The notes under the pieces: generated by a model
What the model saw: only the letters and a program-made list of their open reading frames with translations
Told to the model about the DNA's origin: nothing
Databases searched by the model: none
NCBI GenBank assembly: GCA_028097645.1
Contig: JAOHEU010000009.1
Coordinates: forward strand, 1 to 29,209
Source of the DNA: Candidatus Pelagibacter sp.
GTDB lineage: Bacteria > Pseudomonadota > Alphaproteobacteria > Pelagibacterales > Pelagibacteraceae
Reading direction: 5' to 3'
Length of the DNA stretch: 29,209 bases
Shown here: positions 14,727 to 22,346 of the stretch, one piece after another
How positions within the stretch are numbered: position 1 is the first letter of the stretch
How the letters are laid out: every line of letters starts with the position of its first letter
Made by a program: the position numbers and the translations under genes

Positions 14727-15554
14727 CTAGTAACTCCCTTTTTTTGAAGAACCTTTATAAAAAATTTCTTGAAGATTATCATTTTCTTTTTTTTTTATTT
14801 TTAGATCATTTTTATCCATCAATAATTTTGGTCTTCCAATTGTTTCATGAAAATTATAGTCGTCTTTTCCTCTAGCTAATTGAACTCCATTTTTTCCCAA
14901 CACTTGTTTGACATTACTTCCTATGTAGCTTTGAATAACAAAACCTATTCTTCGATCGTTACTTTTATTCAAATCTGAACCATGAACAACTGTGGGGTGG
15001 TGCAGAGACATTTGACCCGCTTCAAGTACTAGAGGGGTAGTTTTTTCTTTTGGTACGTTGTTAACAGTTTGACCCCTAGTCAATAAATTTCCCTCATTAA
15101 ACATTTGCTCATGTTCTTTTAGATTATCTTTGTGAGAACCTGACCACATTCTCATGCATCCGTTATGTTCATTTGAGTCAGTTATTGCAACCCACGCAGT
15201 TACCCAATTGAGTGGCTCTAAACCTATATATTTTGCATCTTGATGATAACTTACAAAACCTTTTTCATTAGGATTTTTGATAAAAAGAGTTGTTCCACAA
15301 ACAAGTATATTTTCACCAATTAAACTTTGAACAGCATCTAATATTTTATGATTATGTGTAACCTTATCTAGCAAAGGTGAAATTAAATGAGCATTATATC
15401 TTCCAGATTTATCCAACTCACCAGGCATTTCTTTTTCAATAAGTTCAATTTCATTTCTAATCTCTTTTGCTTTATCTTTTGAAAAAATATTTATTGGTGA
15501 AACAAATCCTTCATCTTCATATTGTTTAAGTTGATTTGATGAAAGATAAGTCAT
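14727..15554 (-). CDS. Phytanoyl-CoA dioxygenase (PhyH) family Fe(II)/2-oxoglutarate dioxygenase
   Basis: A 275-residue oxygenase with the iron triad His104-x-Asp106 (YHQDAKY) and His191 (VVHGSD), and Arg201/Arg202 (RRIGFVIQ) to bind the 2-oxoglutarate carboxylate. The double-stranded beta-helix core runs from about 85 to 212. PhyH-family enzymes hydroxylate very different substrates, including phytanoyl-CoA, ectoine, phosphonates (PhnY) and secondary metabolites. The first gene of the operon with two Gfo/Idh/MocA dehydrogenases suggests hydroxylation followed by oxidation of a small metabolite. Only 19 bases separate it from the divergent MOSC gene, so their promoters must overlap or lie within the coding ends. 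Confidence 0.92.
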   Translation of the reverse strand: MTYLSSNQLKQYEDEGFVSPINIFSKDKAKEIRNEIELIEKEMPGELDKSGRYNAHLISPLLDKVTHNHKILDAVQSLIGENILVCGTTLFIKNPNEKGFVSYHQDAKYIGLEPLNWVTAWVAITDSNEHNGCMRMWSGSHKDNLKEHEQMFNEGNLLTRGQTVNNVPKEKTTPLVLEAGQMSLHHPTVVHGSDLNKSNDRRIGFVIQSYIGSNVKQVLGKNGVQLARGKDDYNFHETIGRPKLLMDKNDLKIKKKENDNLQEIFYKGSSKKGSY

Positions 15555-15573
15555 ATTATTTTAAAAACATTAT

Positions 15574-16365
15574 ATGAGTGCTAAAATTACTTCAATAAAT
15601 TATTGCCCAGTTAAATCTGTTTCGTTTCAATCAATTGAAAATTGTAAAATTAAAAAAGATATAGGAATTATCGGAGATAGAATTTTTGCCTTTGCCAAAG
15701 ATTTAGATTTAGAACAAGCAAAATTATTTGAAAAAAGTCCAGCAGAAAGAAAAGGTAAGTGGAATAAAGTTTTAACCCTAAAAAATTCGCCAGCTTTAAA
15801 TAAATATAATTTTATATCTAAAGATGATAAACTAACATTAACATTAAAAGATAAAGAGATTTTGTCTATTGATATAAATCAATCAAGCGAAAGAGAAGCG
15901 CTTTCAAATAAAATTTCTGAATTAGAAAATTCTTTAAATCAACCAATAACCCTAATGAAAAATAATGAATTTCCTTTTTTTGATACGTCTATTTCAAAAA
16001 AAGTTGATTTTGTGAATTCTGTTTCACTTTTAAATATTGAAAGTATTAATGATTTTGAGAAGAAAGTTGATAAGAAGATTGAGTCTTCAATATTTAGAGG
16101 AAATATTTGTGTTGATGGAATAGAACCTTGGAAAGAGAGAGAATGGATTGGAAAAACTATCAAAATAAACAATGTTTCATTTAAAGTTGAAAAAAACATA
16201 CCAAGATGTGTTGCAATTAATTTAAAACCTCAATCAGATGACAATTCTTTTAATTTACTTCAATTATTGAAAAAAAATTATAACCACTTTGATATGGGAA
16301 TTTATTTAACTGCATTAGATGATGGTGAAATAAATATTGAGAATACAATAGATCTACAGTTATAA
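15574..16365 (+). CDS. MOSC domain-containing protein (mARC/YcbX-like)
   Basis: A 263-residue protein with the N-terminal MOSC_N beta-barrel signature (YCPVKSVS at 10-17 and GIIGDRIFAFA at 31-41) and the MOSC domain with its conserved Cys212 in IPRCVAINL. In characterised relatives this Cys ligates molybdenum cofactor; mARC and YcbX reduce N-hydroxylated compounds with electrons from a ferredoxin- or cytochrome-type partner. Unlike YcbX there is no fused ferredoxin domain, but a stand-alone [2Fe-2S] ferredoxin is encoded about 5 kb upstream. It is monocistronic, or nearly so, between two unrelated operons. The sequence is Lys/Asn-rich and diverged, so the activity is uncertain. Confidence 0.85.
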   Translation: MSAKITSINYCPVKSVSFQSIENCKIKKDIGIIGDRIFAFAKDLDLEQAKLFEKSPAERKGKWNKVLTLKNSPALNKYNFISKDDKLTLTLKDKEILSIDINQSSEREALSNKISELENSLNQPITLMKNNEFPFFDTSISKKVDFVNSVSLLNIESINDFEKKVDKKIESSIFRGNICVDGIEPWKEREWIGKTIKINNVSFKVEKNIPRCVAINLKPQSDDNSFNLLQLLKKNYNHFDMGIYLTALDDGEINIENTIDLQL

Positions 16366-16420
16366 ATTCAATTATAAGTTGATCTCAGCCTTTTAGTTTA
16401 TTTGCATCACATTACAAATC

Positions 16421-16448
16421 TTGTTAATTTATTTCTAATTATTAACAA
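16421..16448 (+). promoter_or_regulatory. Inverted repeat directly upstream of the ehuB ribosome site
   Basis: TTGTTAAT (16421-16428) and ATTAACAA (16441-16448) form a perfect 8-bp inverted repeat with a 12-base spacer. The right arm runs into the strong AAAGGAGAG ribosome site. It may be a repressor site or an RNA hairpin affecting initiation. In DNA this AT-rich such repeats also arise by chance. Confidence 0.35.
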
Positions 16449-16460
16449 AGGAGAGAGATA

Positions 16461-17306
16461 ATGAAAAAATTAATTAAGTCACTTTCAGTTTTTCTTGTAA
16501 TTCTTTTTAGTATTTCATCTGTTAATGCTGCAACATTGACTGACAAACTAAAAGATGGTCACAAGTTAAGACTTGGTTTTGGTACTGCGGTACCTTGGGC
16601 CTATGCTGGAGACAATGGTGAAGCACTTGGTTTCGTAAATATGATTGCTCTAACAGTTCTAGAAGAAATGGGAATCACAGAGCATGAAACTAAAGTATTT
16701 GAATGGTCAGGATTAATTCCAGGAATTAATGCAAATAGATCAGATATGATTACTGGTGGTATGTACATCTTAAAAAGTAGATGTGCCAACATCAATTTCT
16801 CGGATCCAATTGGTGTATTTGGGGACGCAATGCTAGTTCCAAAAGGAAATCCTAAAGGAATTAACAATTACGAAGATGTAATCAGAACTGGTGCAAAACT
16901 TGTAACTGGTGCTGGATTTAACACAGTAGAAGCTGCTAAGAAATTTGGTGTACCAGATAGCCAAATGATGCTTGTTGAAGGTGAAGTTGGAATTTTAGCT
17001 GCAATGAAAGCAGGTAGAGCTGATGTTGCTGTTCAAACTTTCTTTGGTGCAAAAGAGCATGAAGAAAAAACAGGCGGTGCATTTGAAGTTACTGATCCTA
17101 AGTTAATGCCTATGGAAACTGTAAACGTAGTTGGTATTGGTTTTAGAAAAACTGATACTGAGTTTAGAGATAACTTTAATGCTGCATTAGCAAAAGTTTT
17201 AGCAAATCCAGAAAAAATGTTGGAGAGAGCTGGTAAATATGGTTATGATAAAGCCCAATTACCTCCTCCTGAAATGACTACTGAGTGGGCTTGCTCAACT
17301 AAGTAA
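16461..17306 (+). CDS. ehuB: ABC transporter periplasmic binding protein, ectoine/hydroxyectoine type
   Basis: A 281-residue periplasmic solute-binding protein (SBP_bac_3) with a signal peptide cleaved near Val21-Asn-Ala. EWSGLIPGI (81-89), TGGMYILKSRC (98-108) and AMKAGRADVAVQT resemble Sinorhizobium EhuB. Aligned by eye with a constant offset of 22, the ectoine cage aromatics Phe24, Tyr60 and Phe80 become Trp46, Trp82 and Tyr102, and Arg85 is Arg107, but Glu21 is replaced by Ala43. The true ligand may therefore be a different cationic or zwitterionic solute. It leads the importer operon, has an excellent ribosome site, and is followed by a terminator that would raise its message over the membrane genes. 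Confidence 0.85.
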   Translation: MKKLIKSLSVFLVILFSISSVNAATLTDKLKDGHKLRLGFGTAVPWAYAGDNGEALGFVNMIALTVLEEMGITEHETKVFEWSGLIPGINANRSDMITGGMYILKSRCANINFSDPIGVFGDAMLVPKGNPKGINNYEDVIRTGAKLVTGAGFNTVEAAKKFGVPDSQMMLVEGEVGILAAMKAGRADVAVQTFFGAKEHEEKTGGAFEVTDPKLMPMETVNVVGIGFRKTDTEFRDNFNAALAKVLANPEKMLERAGKYGYDKAQLPPPEMTTEWACSTK

Positions 17307-17324
17307 TTATTTAAAGAAATATTT

Positions 17325-17360
17325 AATCAGGCGATAATTTAAAATCGCCTGATTTTTTTT
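17325..17360 (+). terminator. Terminator inside the ehu operon, after the binding-protein gene
   Basis: AATCAGGCGAT (17325-17335) pairs perfectly with ATCGCCTGATT (17344-17354) over 11 bp around an eight-base loop and continues into a run of eight T (17353-17360). It lies between ehuB and ehuC with about 20 bases left before ehuC, so the permease genes probably depend on partial readthrough. Confidence 0.88.
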
Positions 17361-17381
17361 AAACTTAATAATAGGTTTTGA

Positions 17382-18053
17382 TTGTCATACTTTTCATTTT
17401 TAGCTGAACATGGTCCCACTATGTTGCTTGGAACTGTCACTACTATTAAAGTATTAGTATGTGCAACAATTCTTTATGTGATCATTTCATTAATTTTTGG
17501 ATTGATGCGTTTATCAAAAAATCCAATTATCCAAGGTACGGCTACAGTTTATATAGAATTTTTCAGAGGTACATCATTATTGGTTCAATTATTTTGGTTT
17601 TATTATGTGTTACCTTTTTTTGGCTTAACACTTGAAGCTTTTACGGCTGGAGTTGTTGCAATAGGTATGAATTTTGGAGCTTATGGTGCTGAGATTGTAA
17701 GAGGCGGTATTTTGGCTGTTCCAAAAGGTCAATGGGAAGGGGCTTTTGCTCTTAACTTTACACCTGCTAAAAGAATGAGAAAAATAATTATCCCTCAAAT
17801 ATTTCCTATAATACTGCCCCCAGCTGCAAACTTAACTGTAGAACTTTTAAAAGCTACTGCACTAGTTGCTTTAGTAACAGTTGTAGATTTAACTTTTGAA
17901 GCAAAACAAATAAACTCTATTACTTGGTTATCTGCACAGTGTTTTGGAACTGCACTTTTAATTTATTATATAATTTCAAGATTTTTTCTTGTTCCGTTTT
18001 TACGTTGGCTAGAAGTTTTAGCGGCAAGAAAAGTTGGAAAGGAAGTAAAATAA
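17382..18053 (+). CDS. ehuC: ABC transporter permease, EhuC type
   Basis: An inner-membrane permease of the polar amino-acid/ectoine (HisM-like) family, 223 residues, with about five membrane helices. The EAA-loop that docks the ATPase is GQWEGAFALNFTPAKRMRKI, around residues 116-135. FFRGTSLLVQLFWFYYVLP (49-67) and LLKATALVALVTVVDLTFEA (about 157-176) match the EhuC pattern. The start is a TTG with a nearby TAGG ribosome site; the first ATG would remove 13 residues that resemble the usual N-terminus, so TTG is preferred. Forms a heterodimer with the next gene product. Confidence 0.88.
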   Translation: MSYFSFLAEHGPTMLLGTVTTIKVLVCATILYVIISLIFGLMRLSKNPIIQGTATVYIEFFRGTSLLVQLFWFYYVLPFFGLTLEAFTAGVVAIGMNFGAYGAEIVRGGILAVPKGQWEGAFALNFTPAKRMRKIIIPQIFPIILPPAANLTVELLKATALVALVTVVDLTFEAKQINSITWLSAQCFGTALLIYYIISRFFLVPFLRWLEVLAARKVGKEVK

Positions 18054-18054
18054 T

Positions 18055-18741
18055 ATGAATGCAGAATGGAGATGGGATTTTGCTATTGAAATATTGCCTA
18101 GTATGTTGTGGGCAACTCTAAATACAATTCTAGCTGCTGGGATTGGTTATGCTATTGCTGCGATTGTTGGCTTATTGTTTTTATTGGGTCAAAGAACTCC
18201 GATTAAAATTGTTAATATTATTAATAGGGAAATTGTTGAATTTATTAGATCAACACCTTTACTAATTCAGTTATTCTTTGTTTATTTTGTACTACCTCAA
18301 TTTGGTATCACTTTATCTGCTTGGGTATGTGGAATGATTACAATCGGTCTTCATTTTGGAACATATTTATCTGAAGTGTATAGAGGTGCACTTGAAGGAG
18401 TGCCCAAAACCCAATGGGAAGCGTGCAGAGCTCTAAATTTCTCAACTTTTTATACCTACAGAAAAATTGTTCTTCCTCAGGCATTTCCAATAGCTATCCC
18501 CGGTATGGGAAATTACTTAGTAGGAATTTTTAAAGATACACCATTACTTTCGACTATTGGGGTTGCAGAATTATTTCATGCAGCAACAGCAGTTGGTGGT
18601 TATCACTACCGTTATTTAGAACCATACACTATAGTTGGTATTATATTTTTAACTTTATCTATTCCGGCAGCAATTTGGATTAGAAAAATTGAAAAAAATG
18701 TTAATCTAGCACAAGGAAAAATAAAGAAAGAACAACTTTAA
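18055..18741 (+). CDS. ehuD: ABC transporter permease, EhuD type
   Basis: The second inner-membrane permease, 228 residues. EFIRSTPLLIQLFFVYFVLP (about 62-81) and the ATPase-docking loop TQWEACRALNFSTFYTYRKI (about 121-140) mark the HisM/GlnP family. FKDTPLLSTIGVAELFHAA and RYLEPYTIVG near the C-terminus match EhuD. It starts one base after the ehuC stop. Together EhuC and EhuD should form the channel for the substrate captured by EhuB. Confidence 0.88.
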   Translation: MNAEWRWDFAIEILPSMLWATLNTILAAGIGYAIAAIVGLLFLLGQRTPIKIVNIINREIVEFIRSTPLLIQLFFVYFVLPQFGITLSAWVCGMITIGLHFGTYLSEVYRGALEGVPKTQWEACRALNFSTFYTYRKIVLPQAFPIAIPGMGNYLVGIFKDTPLLSTIGVAELFHAATAVGGYHYRYLEPYTIVGIIFLTLSIPAAIWIRKIEKNVNLAQGKIKKEQL

Positions 18742-18744
18742 TAT

Positions 18745-19533
18745 ATGGAAAAAGAGACTTCAGAAATAATTGTGAAATTTTCAGATGTCACAAAACAATA
18801 CGGTGATTTAGTTGTTTTGGATAAATTAAATTTAGAAATTAAAAAAAATGAGATGGTTTCAATCATAGGTCCATCTGGATCAGGTAAAACAACAGTTCTT
18901 CGAGTATTAATGACACTTGAGAAAATAAATCAAGGAGTAATCCATCTTGATGGAGAACCTTTAACTCATATGGATAAAGATGGTAGTTTAATTGAGGCCA
19001 GTGAAAAGTATTTAAGAGAAAGAAGATCTAAGATTGGTATGGTCTTTCAACAATTTAATTTATTCCCTCATATGACTGCATTACAGAATTGTATTGAGGC
19101 TCCGATTGAAGTTTTGGGGATGAAAAAAGAGGAAGCTGAAGAAAGAGCTCTAGAATTATTAGAATTAGTTGGTTTAACGGACAAGAAAGATCAGCACCCA
19201 AGCAGATTATCTGGTGGTCAGCAACAACGTGTAGCAATTGCAAGAGCACTTGCAATGAGACCTAAGGTAATGCTTTTAGATGAAATTACCTCTGCACTAG
19301 ACCCTGAAGTTGTTGGAGAAGTTTTAAATGTGATTAGATCTCTTAATAAAGAGCATAGTTTAACTATGATAATGGTTACACATCAGATGGGATTTGCTAG
19401 AGAAATATCAGATAGAGTCTGTTTTTTTAATGAAGGTAAAATTTTTGAACAAGGTCCACCAGAAAAGTTATTTGGTGATCCTCAAAATGAAAGAACTAAG
19501 CAATTTTTACATGCTGTTCTTGATGCAAACTAA
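18745..19533 (+). CDS. ehuA: ABC transporter ATP-binding protein, EhuA type
   Basis: The cytosolic ATPase of the importer, 262 residues. Walker A GPSGSGKTT is at 42-50, the Q-loop Gln at 102-103, the signature LSGGQ at 155-159, Walker B VMLLDE at 175-180 and the H-loop His at 213. Strong similarity to the polar-amino-acid group (HisP/GlnQ/EhuA), with an insertion around residues 75-90 as in EhuA-like members. It begins three bases after ehuD. The gene converges on dksA with 13 bases between. No ectoine-degrading (eut/doe) genes are near, unlike the rhizobial ehu operon. Confidence 0.92.
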   Translation: MEKETSEIIVKFSDVTKQYGDLVVLDKLNLEIKKNEMVSIIGPSGSGKTTVLRVLMTLEKINQGVIHLDGEPLTHMDKDGSLIEASEKYLRERRSKIGMVFQQFNLFPHMTALQNCIEAPIEVLGMKKEEAEERALELLELVGLTDKKDQHPSRLSGGQQQRVAIARALAMRPKVMLLDEITSALDPEVVGEVLNVIRSLNKEHSLTMIMVTHQMGFAREISDRVCFFNEGKIFEQGPPEKLFGDPQNERTKQFLHAVLDAN

Positions 19534-19546
19534 GTAAATATTTTAA

Positions 19547-20068
19547 TTAATCATCTGCATGAACTTTTTCATTTTTTTCATGCTTTTCTTGAGCTGCAAT
19601 AGTGTATTTTGCAACAGGTCTTGCGATCAACCTTTTTAATCCAATTGGTTCTGCGGTATCTAAACAATATCCATAAATACCTTCTCTTATTCTTGCTAAG
19701 GCTTTATCAATTTCAGAAATTAATTTAATTTGTCTATTAATGGCTTTCATCTCTACATTTTTATCTGTGTAAGAGCTCGCTTGATCCACAACATCAGCAG
19801 AAATGCTATTGTCATCCATACTTCCATAATAAAGAGCTTCATTGTTAGCTTTAACTAAATCTTTTTTCCATTCAGTTAATCTCATTCTGAAAAATACCTT
19901 ATGTTTTTCACACATATATTTTTCAGTATCTTTAGGAATATAAGTCTTTGAAATTTTTATAGGAGCTTTTGCAGCAGCTTTTGGTTTAGCAGCAACTTTT
20001 GTTTTAGGTTTTGAAACTTTAGCTTTTGTTTTGGTAACTTTTTTTTTTACTTTAGTAGTCTTTGGCAT
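19547..20068 (-). CDS. dksA: DksA-family RNA polymerase-binding regulator with basic N-terminal tail
   Basis: Binds the secondary channel of RNA polymerase and works with ppGpp to tune rRNA and amino-acid promoters. The coiled coil keeps the tip Asp92-x2-Asp95-x-Ala97 (E. coli D71, D74, A76), and the C-terminal globular part is GYCLDTAEPIGLKRL-ARP followed by QEKHEK. Of the four zinc Cys only Cys135 remains; Thr138, Thr156 and Ala159 replace the rest, as in other Cys-poor alphaproteobacterial DksA, so zinc is probably not bound. The first 35 or so residues are Lys/Ala/Thr/Pro repeats like histone H1 tails and are absent from E. coli DksA. A strong promoter lies upstream on the minus strand. 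Confidence 0.92.
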   Translation of the reverse strand: MPKTTKVKKKVTKTKAKVSKPKTKVAAKPKAAAKAPIKISKTYIPKDTEKYMCEKHKVFFRMRLTEWKKDLVKANNEALYYGSMDDNSISADVVDQASSYTDKNVEMKAINRQIKLISEIDKALARIREGIYGYCLDTAEPIGLKRLIARPVAKYTIAAQEKHEKNEKVHADD

Positions 20069-20089
20069 AGTTAAAATTTGAATTTCCGG

Positions 20090-20117
20090 AGTATATTCAG
20101 CAAATTAGGGGTGTCAA
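20090..20117 (-). promoter_or_regulatory. Strong sigma-70 promoter of dksA
   Basis: Read on the minus strand, a perfect TTGACA (20117-20112) is followed after 16 bases by TATACT (20095-20090), a five-of-six match. The predicted start leaves a leader of about 15 bases before the dksA ATG. This is the best promoter match I found in the window. Confidence 0.75.
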
Positions 20118-20146
20118 GCAAGCGTAATTGTTATAAATATTTATAA

Positions 20147-21469
20147 ATGACCAATACTACCAAAAATATAAATAATATTTATTATATTTTTATTACAGCT
20201 CATCTTATATTTTGGACTGTAATTCCATCATTAACTAATCAAAATTTACCATTAGATACTATTGAGGCTTTAGCTTGGGGCAGTAATTTAGATTGGGGAT
20301 TTAATAAACATCCTCCAATGAGTGCTTTTTTTCCAGAAGTTTTTTTTCAAATTTTTGGATCTCAAGATTGGGCATATTATTTGCTCAGTCAAATTTTTGT
20401 ACTTATTTCTTTTTATTATGTGTTTAAATTTTCTAAAGAATTTTTTAATAGTGATTTGCTTGGTTTAATTTCAGTTTTACTGATTGAAGCAATTTATTTT
20501 TATAATTTTACAACACCAGAATTTAACGTAAATGTTTGCCAACTTCCATTTTGGTCATTAACAATTTATTTTTCATGGAAAATTTACTCCAGCAAAGAAG
20601 TAAAATTTACTGACTGTTTTTTAGTTGGATTGTTCGCAGCCTTTGGGTTTTTATCTAAATATTTATTTCTATATCTTTTAGTTTCAATTGATCTTTTGTT
20701 TATTTATTTAATATTTATTAAGAAAGAGAGAAAATTTGATTTTAAATATCTAATAACTGTAGAGGTATTTTTAATTGTTTTAGTGCCACACTTAATTTGG
20801 CTTAATAATAATGAATTCATTACCATCACTTATGGACTTGCTAGAACTGGATTAGAACAATCTAGTTTGATTGATCACATTAAATTTCCACTTATTTTTT
20901 TAATAAAACAAGTTGGATTGTTAATCCCATTTTTAATCTTAGTTTGGCTCTTAATTAAACAAATTAAATTTAAATTTGATCTTAAAGATAAAAAATTACT
21001 ATTTTTATTGGCAATTAACATATTACCAATTTTATTAATGTTTTTAACTTCTGTAATTACAGGTTCTAAAATTAGAACAATGTGGATGACACCGTTTTAT
21101 TTATTCTTTGGAACTTTGTTTGTTTATTTATTTCAAGCTCAAATAAATATTAAAAAGCTAAAACCATTTGTGATTGGATTTACCTTTTTATTCTTTCTGT
21201 CACCCATACTCTATGTGTACGTCTCAATATCAAAAGATGATAAAAGAACAGATTATCCAGGTAAAGAAATTGCTATCAAAACTCAATATGCTTGGGATCA
21301 ACAGTTCAAATCTGAAATAAATGTAGTTTATGGAAATGAGTGGATTGCTGGCAATTTATCATATCATCTAAAATCAAGACCTGTTTGGGAGGGTTTTGTT
21401 GAAAGAGAAAAGCTTGATCAATTGAAAGATTATATGTGTCTTGATAATGTCTGTGTTGGTTCAAAATAG
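20147..21469 (+). CDS. GT39-family (PMT/ArnT-like) membrane glycosyltransferase
   Basis: A 440-residue protein with roughly ten membrane helices. The catalytic Asp37-x-x-Glu40 (in LPLDTIEALAWG) and KHPP (54-57) in the first periplasmic loop are the dolichyl-phosphate-mannose-protein-mannosyltransferase/ArnT pattern. Such enzymes transfer a sugar from a polyprenyl-phosphate donor to lipid A, protein or glycan on the periplasmic side. The next gene is a polyprenyl-phosphate glycosyl synthase, the expected donor maker, two bases away. The ATG directly follows a 16-bp AT palindrome with no ribosome site. The acceptor and the sugar are unknown. Confidence 0.88.
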   Translation: MTNTTKNINNIYYIFITAHLIFWTVIPSLTNQNLPLDTIEALAWGSNLDWGFNKHPPMSAFFPEVFFQIFGSQDWAYYLLSQIFVLISFYYVFKFSKEFFNSDLLGLISVLLIEAIYFYNFTTPEFNVNVCQLPFWSLTIYFSWKIYSSKEVKFTDCFLVGLFAAFGFLSKYLFLYLLVSIDLLFIYLIFIKKERKFDFKYLITVEVFLIVLVPHLIWLNNNEFITITYGLARTGLEQSSLIDHIKFPLIFLIKQVGLLIPFLILVWLLIKQIKFKFDLKDKKLLFLLAINILPILLMFLTSVITGSKIRTMWMTPFYLFFGTLFVYLFQAQINIKKLKPFVIGFTFLFFLSPILYVYVSISKDDKRTDYPGKEIAIKTQYAWDQQFKSEINVVYGNEWIAGNLSYHLKSRPVWEGFVEREKLDQLKDYMCLDNVCVGSK

Positions 21470-21471
21470 TC

Positions 21472-22344
21472 ATGAAAAAATACATAATTTTAATTCCAAT
21501 TTATAACGACAGAGAAAGCTTAACTAAGTTAATTGAAGATATAAATTCTGAAATAGAGGGTATCAATTCAGAAATTTCAATTATTGTGATTAACGATGCA
21601 TCGTCTCAACAGATAATTGATGAATATCAAAATATTGAAAATATTAAATCTATTGAAATTATAAATATGAAAGAAAATAGAGGGCACGCAAGATGTATTG
21701 CGTCTGGATTAAAATATATTTATGAAAAAAAAGAGTTCGATTTTGTAATCCCAATGGATGGAGATGGTGAAGATCGACCAGAAGAGATTAAAAATTTTAT
21801 TCAGCTTGCAGAACAGTCAGAAGATCAATCTATAGTAGCTGAGAGAGTTAAAAGATCTGAAAGTTTATTCTTTAAATTTTGCTATCAATTTCATAAATTT
21901 TTAACATTAGTATTTACTAGCCAATCTATTAAATTTGGAAATTTTACCTGTTTATCAAAAATAACTGTTGAAAAAATGCTTAAAGAAAAAGCAACGTGGA
22001 ATAGTTTTTCAGGATCATTAAAAAAAATAGAAAAAGATTTATTATCCATTCCATCTATTAGAGGCACTAGATATTTTGGCCCCTCTAAGATGAGTTTTTT
22101 TAATTTATTAAAACATTCTCTTTCGATTATTAGTGTTTTTAGAAAAACAGTTTTAATTCGATCAGCTTTTTTTATAGTTTTTTATATTCTGCTAATAAAA
22201 AGTAATGCGTCAATTATCACCTCAATTCCTTTATTTTTATTATTAGTAATGATTTATTCAATTTCTAGTTTAGCTTTAAGAGAAAATTTAGATCATCTGT
22301 CTAAATCATTGGATAATATCCACGATATTGATACAGTTAAATAA
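21472..22344 (+). CDS. GT2-family polyprenyl-phosphate glycosyltransferase
   Basis: A 290-residue enzyme with a GT-A catalytic domain (about 1-200) and two C-terminal membrane helices (about 225-265). IPIYND (8-13) starts the fold, NDAS (41-44) binds the nucleotide, the metal-binding Asp96-Gly-Asp98 is in PMDGDGED, and ENRGHARC (68-75) matches the dolichol-phosphate mannosyltransferase/DPM1-like group. It should build a polyprenyl-phosphate sugar on the cytosolic face for the adjacent GT39 enzyme. The gene is separated by two bases on each side from its neighbours, so the glycosyltransferases and the DUF1800 gene are co-transcribed. Confidence 0.88.
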   Translation: MKKYIILIPIYNDRESLTKLIEDINSEIEGINSEISIIVINDASSQQIIDEYQNIENIKSIEIINMKENRGHARCIASGLKYIYEKKEFDFVIPMDGDGEDRPEEIKNFIQLAEQSEDQSIVAERVKRSESLFFKFCYQFHKFLTLVFTSQSIKFGNFTCLSKITVEKMLKEKATWNSFSGSLKKIEKDLLSIPSIRGTRYFGPSKMSFFNLLKHSLSIISVFRKTVLIRSAFFIVFYILLIKSNASIITSIPLFLLLVMIYSISSLALRENLDHLSKSLDNIHDIDTVK

Positions 22345-22346
22345 CA

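Noticed and set aside
19557..19583. Hairpin GCATGAA..TTCATGC followed by TTTTC as a terminator for the ehu operon
   Set aside because: Only seven pairs with a long loop, and it lies in the coding end of dksA, where the codons explain it.
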